64,000 bases of DNA from an uncultured Parabacteroides sp. (GTDB lineage Bacteria; Bacteroidota; Bacteroidia; Bacteroidales; Tannerellaceae): positions 1 to 64,000 of the forward strand of contig CALUZV010000020.1 of NCBI GenBank assembly GCA_944325345.1. The letters run 5' to 3'. This document shows positions 61,101-64,000 of the stretch, piece after piece. Position 1 is the first letter of the stretch; every line of letters begins with the position of its first letter. Below the pieces are notes generated by a model, which was not told the DNA's origin, did no database searches, and saw only the letters and a list, made by a program, of their open reading frames with translations. The position numbers and the translations under genes were made by a program.

Positions 61101-63886
61101 TGATTATGCAAGTAATCATCCGTGTCGCCTGTTCCATTCTGCACTTCTTGTGCGCCAAACAGAATCACCTGATAATATCCGGATGCCAAAATCTGATTTC
61201 CATTACTATCATAGCCGATTACTTCGTCCTTCGTCTTCAAATCGGTCGCCTCAACATCGACTTTGCTCAAATAGAGTGTCTGTGTTGTGCTGTTATACCA
61301 AGGCACTCGGATACGCGGAATTAGCAACTTTGAATATAACTCCTGCATAGCCTCGCTATAAGCATTCAATATTTCTTCCGAGATATTATCGCTATTAAGC
61401 ATTTCTTCCGTAAGTGTTGTCTCTATTGGGTCCGTGTCTAACCAATCCGGCCTTGTTTTATCTGTCATGCTGTTGGAGATCGTTTCCCAATTTTGAGCAG
61501 CATAATTATAGTCATTCAAGGCACGCAGATTCAAAATACGTTCCCGTTTTTGCGCCTCTCTGTAAGTTGCCGGAATGTCGTTCACATCCGTAGAAACCAC
61601 AACGCGGAGCGAATAGGCAGACTGCGCCGAGAAATTAACCAAATTCTTATTGATACGAATCCAACGGTAATCATTATTGCCTAATACTCCATCCGAATTG
61701 GATATTGTTACATCTGTTTTACCGCTATTAGTCCAATCACCTGTTGCATCAGACAAACCTTCCAAGAATGAGAAGTACGTATTTCCAAGATGCATATCTA
61801 CTACAGGATAACCTTCGCTACCCACTACACCTTGCAAGCCGAAACGATATTTAAGCAAAGAAGCATCACTCGTAACAACGCTTACATCAGCTACGTCTTC
61901 TCCTGCCACCCAATCCATATTGTTCAGCAACGTCGCATAGTCTGAACTGATGGTCAGCGTCGAGGCATCACAGGCGTCTTCACGGATGACCTCAATGTTC
62001 GGGGTGGAACGCAAACAGCGAATATCATCAATAGCATAGTCGGCACCATTTGAGTTCGGAGCATTATTGGCTACCTCCAAAACATACGAATCAAAAGTTT
62101 GTGATCCATCAAAAGTAAAAGAGAAATAGACTTGCTGCCATTGAGCACGTCCTCCGTCTTCCTTTGTCCCAACAACTCCTGATTGGTAACGATTCAATAC
62201 AGTTTCTTCACCATTTCCTGAAATTCCTTTGAAAATAAAGCTTACATCAGCCTCTGTCGCACCAGGAGTTGCCATATCACAAATCCAAGCCGATACTACT
62301 AAGCGAGTATCCGGACACAAATCCTCAATTGGGATATTTGTAATTGTCCCCGGGTCATCCGAGGCATCTAAATACATAAAATACCCCAATTGGGTATGAT
62401 TTGACGTATCATACAATCTATCCAAGATATAGTAATCATAACTATGATTAGCAAAATAATCATTATAGACTCCTCTGTTCCTATTTATAGTAATAGTACC
62501 CTTTGATACATTCTCATAATTCAATGTTCTATACAATCCATATTCACCACGCCCTGCAGAGAAACGATTATCTCTTCTATGCTGGAAATAATTAGGATAA
62601 GCATAGGCATAGTAAGACTGTGCTCCGGCTACAGGTGTTGAGGAATAATTCAATTCCGGATTAGCCTGTACAGCATTAAGAGTCGAAGGATTTTCATCAA
62701 AAGTAATTGATGCTACTTCCTTATAATTATAGTCCTCCAAATACTTATCTGTACGCACATAATATGGAGAGGTTGTATTACTACTATATCCATCCAAATC
62801 GTTTTGTGTCAAAGGTTCGGCATTTGGATCCAAATACAATTTAATGAATGCCACAGGATAAAAATCACTCATCGTATCATAGTAATTGGCTACCTCTGCA
62901 ACCAAATAGAGAATCTGTGTCGTTTGGGCATTAAGGTCTATACCCTCAGCCGAATTATTTCCAAATGTATGATTCCAAATATTAGTTCCTCCTTCTAAAT
63001 GAGAACCACCGTTAGTATCATTTCCAGTATAAACAACCCTACTTCCATCCGATTTGAAAACATTCCAACGAACACGATTTGCTTCTCGAATACCACCATA
63101 TCTATTTCCTCTATCTACAAAATAATTATTTATATGCCTACTCAATCGATAGTTCGTACCTTGAGAAAGTGGCGTATGCAATTCATAGGATTCATAAAAG
63201 TAAGAAGCTATTCTCTCTGCATCCGACAATCCTACCAAGCGATTAAACACCGTTGAATTGGTTCGCCAATTAGAATAATCTCTATTTAAATTAGTCCTTT
63301 TTCCTTGAAGAATAGACAAATCCCCGGAAGTCGCATCTACATCTCGAAGCACATACTTACGCTGGAAGGTTATCAGAGGAGTAGTTATATTATTTCCATT
63401 CCTCGATGCATTATTCAACGACGTTGCTTCTACAATTAATGTATCAGGAGTAGCCGGAAAATTAGAAACATTAACTGTTATACTACATGCGTTAGCCGGA
63501 GAATAATCTGTATTTCGATTATTTTCTCCAGTAATATTATCATCTGTTCTCAACCAAGCATAACCATTCTGATATTGTGTTAAACTGTTCCCACTTCGAG
63601 TAAGCCCCTCCGTAGTTTCTGTTCCATCAGCCTTCTTTATATACCATCGAATAAATCCATCCAGATTCAAAGTACCACCATTATCACTTGGTGCTCCTGT
63701 ACCTTCTTGCAACTCAACACTCTTACTTCCACTTAGATAAAGTATTTCCGTGCTTTGTCCCCGATTTGGATCATAAGTGGGAGTAATCGTTCCTAACCTT
63801 TGTTGCCCCCAAGCCCCAGCGCTCGCCACCAGCATCCCAACCGCCAGCGCCGCCCCGCGTACTATCCTTTTATATTTATTTTCCAT
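58193..63886 (-). CDS. Giant secreted surface protein with T9SS-like C-terminal sorting domain
   Basis: 1,897 residues. Signal peptide MENKYKRIVRGAALAVGMLV continuing ASAGAWG; no lipobox. The body is Asn/Asp/Thr/Tyr-rich, beta-type, with no family I recognise; two stretches look lectin- or jelly-roll-like (around 500-640: GRAQWQQVYFSFTFDGSQTF, then YAIDDIRCLRSTPNIEVI). The last 80 residues match the Por/T9SS type-A domain: VQVYDLSGRVVDSRQNIG and VPGGIYIIRAESEHGEAQ. So it is probably exported and anchored on the cell surface. The ends (about 63790-63886 and 58193-58850) are GC-rich like the chromosome whereas most of the middle is clearly AT-rich, as if the passenger had been exchanged. It overlaps the downstream regulator gene by 4 bases and follows another coding frame by 18 nt. 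Confidence 0.8.
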   Translation of the reverse strand: MENKYKRIVRGAALAVGMLVASAGAWGQQRLGTITPTYDPNRGQSTEILYLSGSKSVELQEGTGAPSDNGGTLNLDGFIRWYIKKADGTETTEGLTRSGNSLTQYQNGYAWLRTDDNITGENNRNTDYSPANACSITVNVSNFPATPDTLIVEATSLNNASRNGNNITTPLITFQRKYVLRDVDATSGDLSILQGKRTNLNRDYSNWRTNSTVFNRLVGLSDAERIASYFYESYELHTPLSQGTNYRLSRHINNYFVDRGNRYGGIREANRVRWNVFKSDGSRVVYTGNDTNGGSHLEGGTNIWNHTFGNNSAEGIDLNAQTTQILYLVAEVANYYDTMSDFYPVAFIKLYLDPNAEPLTQNDLDGYSSNTTSPYYVRTDKYLEDYNYKEVASITFDENPSTLNAVQANPELNYSSTPVAGAQSYYAYAYPNYFQHRRDNRFSAGRGEYGLYRTLNYENVSKGTITINRNRGVYNDYFANHSYDYYILDRLYDTSNHTQLGYFMYLDASDDPGTITNIPIEDLCPDTRLVVSAWICDMATPGATEADVSFIFKGISGNGEETVLNRYQSGVVGTKEDGGRAQWQQVYFSFTFDGSQTFDSYVLEVANNAPNSNGADYAIDDIRCLRSTPNIEVIREDACDASTLTISSDYATLLNNMDWVAGEDVADVSVVTSDASLLKYRFGLQGVVGSEGYPVVDMHLGNTYFSFLEGLSDATGDWTNSGKTDVTISNSDGVLGNNDYRWIRINKNLVNFSAQSAYSLRVVVSTDVNDIPATYREAQKRERILNLRALNDYNYAAQNWETISNSMTDKTRPDWLDTDPIETTLTEEMLNSDNISEEILNAYSEAMQELYSKLLIPRIRVPWYNSTTQTLYLSKVDVEATDLKTKDEVIGYDSNGNQILASGYYQVILFGAQEVQNGTGDTDDYLHNHDTFLAQGCNLISDFTVGGLIRIRVYTEAGGEGLICEGAQRHVEADLLNRDNPDEVLSEDLFGFDWFLGTLAEYNQLTEDGTFGGADLATAIKQYREDRNDDGEFERPDVVDWNPTDTDLKTGLLAVFDDEKRSLLRTGTREFTLIMDSESIVAMPYVKQGGNVNNILYCMEVKEVPFDQISTDIPAIHPGLPGVAYNSPSLTQVPLRLGLRHVQDNKTLTIPLQTEIEFAVDGTTDHYLIVNSTNNTVILNGTYDGVDLPPVGRVDELSVTNGSSNNSVTITFNQDFDFKEGENYTLLIPFSESANGTSVLGTACDGLARLPIRIVPEFLTWKGESADKWYEDTNWNQSSKGEIYIDPNGTSTDDANGTDEDLERAFSPLYFTKVTLLRNDELSLESSDNKADDDLTLNITDDVKYEMAIDTLAADETDGYMPTQRLTIRPYYINKVDQIYFRPEATLLNQHYLTYNKARVEFEMTPNTAYWMASPLKDVYAGDMYAPTSGGQQRTPAFTDITYGDETTNNRWDPAFYQKAWDSGIQYAASDANSDGVPTDGEIASVNIVPSNWSIEYNDVTVPYSVGKGFYARVETETPPTDGKVMVRLPKADTDYKYEPATRALNTVAQKTSKPNMSDVDASGNVTIKLSDVDGDGNHFLIGNPYMAYIDIEKFLAENNTVLGNKYWTISPSGTASVGTPDVDWVSEETTGNIAPMQAFFVERAGYNPESPFDETGLADLTVTFTPEMMVAQATAISGTTTRAYTASNPQLTLTASSANGKSRAAVIQKSDASNQYESDKDAVTLLDSELDAPTVYTVAGNYAAAVNAIHDYKNVPLGVYADADEEVELTIEGASQLVEPLYLYDAVTRSTTPIESDSYTLNLQGSSHGRYFLTTDEGITVESDIRIYSPADGQLIIASTPSDKLKHVQVYDLSGRVVDSRQNIGMTTCQISVPGGIYIIRAESEHGEAQAKLKVR

Positions 63887-63904
63887 ATTTTGTCTCCTTC
63901 TCTA

Positions 63905-64000
63905 TTACTTATCGTTGTTTATTATTATCGTATAAGGTATTTCGACCTCAGATGTCGTACCTGTAGTTGAATCTGTACATACAGCGACCAATTTCACTTC
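63905..64000 (-). CDS. C-terminal end of a gene upstream of the giant surface protein (truncated by window edge)
   Basis: The last 31 codons of a minus-strand gene enter at the right edge: EVKLVAVCTDSTTGTTSEVE, IPYTIIINNDK, stop at 63905-63907. The composition suggests a beta-rich exported protein. It ends 18 nt before the start of the giant protein with no terminator between, so both are likely cotranscribed. Too short to assign. Confidence 0.7.
   Translation of the reverse strand, partial: EVKLVAVCTDSTTGTTSEVEIPYTIIINNDK

Overview
The window comes from a member of the Bacteroidales (phylum Bacteroidota). The best evidence is the promoters: most transcription units start behind a TTTG / TAnnTTTG pair spaced about 18-21 nt, the phylum-specific housekeeping promoter. 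Gene content agrees: the leuA-leuC-leuD-leuA2-leuB order, an HU / 29-residue basic peptide / RNase G cluster, Bacteroidota-type YebC and ABC-F proteins, FtsX-type permease pairs, and C-terminal type IX secretion-like (T9SS) sorting domains. I cannot fix the genus; T9SS-like tails favour a Porphyromonadaceae/Tannerellaceae-type lineage.

Layout. 1-2.2 kb: 5' end of an integrase of a mobile element, then a lipoprotein gene broken by two frameshifts. 2.2-11.6 kb: an acidic protein of an unrecognised family, a Panacea-type antitoxin/toxin pair, a transmembrane Ser/Thr kinase followed by an outer-membrane-like protein and an FN3/Kelch lipoprotein, serine acetyltransferase, and another protein of the same unrecognised type. 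11.7-17.9 kb: complete leucine operon (minus strand). 18.3-27.1 kb: a third acidic protein and an efflux operon tolC-hlyD-ftsX-ftsX (minus) behind a convincing sigma-54 promoter. 27.3-32.7 kb: mutY, HU, a ribosome-associated-type basic peptide, RNase G, a PIN toxin pair, a Cys-rich exported peptide coupled to a PHP phosphatase. 32.6-38.2 kb: a Ser/Thr phospho-signalling locus (three FHA proteins, PP2C phosphatase, LytTR regulator, inactive trypsin-like TPR protein, Asp-rich peptide). 38.3-49.1 kb: housekeeping genes (DUF5063, 3'-5' exonuclease, rRNA methyltransferase, mdh, tRNA-Arg, ABC-F, LTA-synthase-like enzyme, pheT, yebC). 49.1-51 kb: gene-poor region with a probable structured RNA, an AT-rich membrane ORF and a gene remnant. 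51-57.6 kb: sbcCD with a DUF488/DUF488/OB-fold cluster. 57.7-64 kb: a 1,897-residue secreted mosaic surface protein, coupled by overlapping stop/start to a frameshifted AraC-sensor-like gene.

The most unusual feature is a set of seven intergenic tandem arrays. Each has its own sequence but all share one architecture: a short palindrome repeated with a fixed period of 42, 42, 42, 42, 41 or 23 bp, or a 168-bp (4 x 42) higher-order unit. Six of the seven sit just behind the 3' end of a gene or gene remnant. Within arrays the palindrome arms change together and palindrome centres flip, which points to an active duplication/inversion mechanism or selection on structure.

All functional calls come from reading motifs by eye; no database search was possible.
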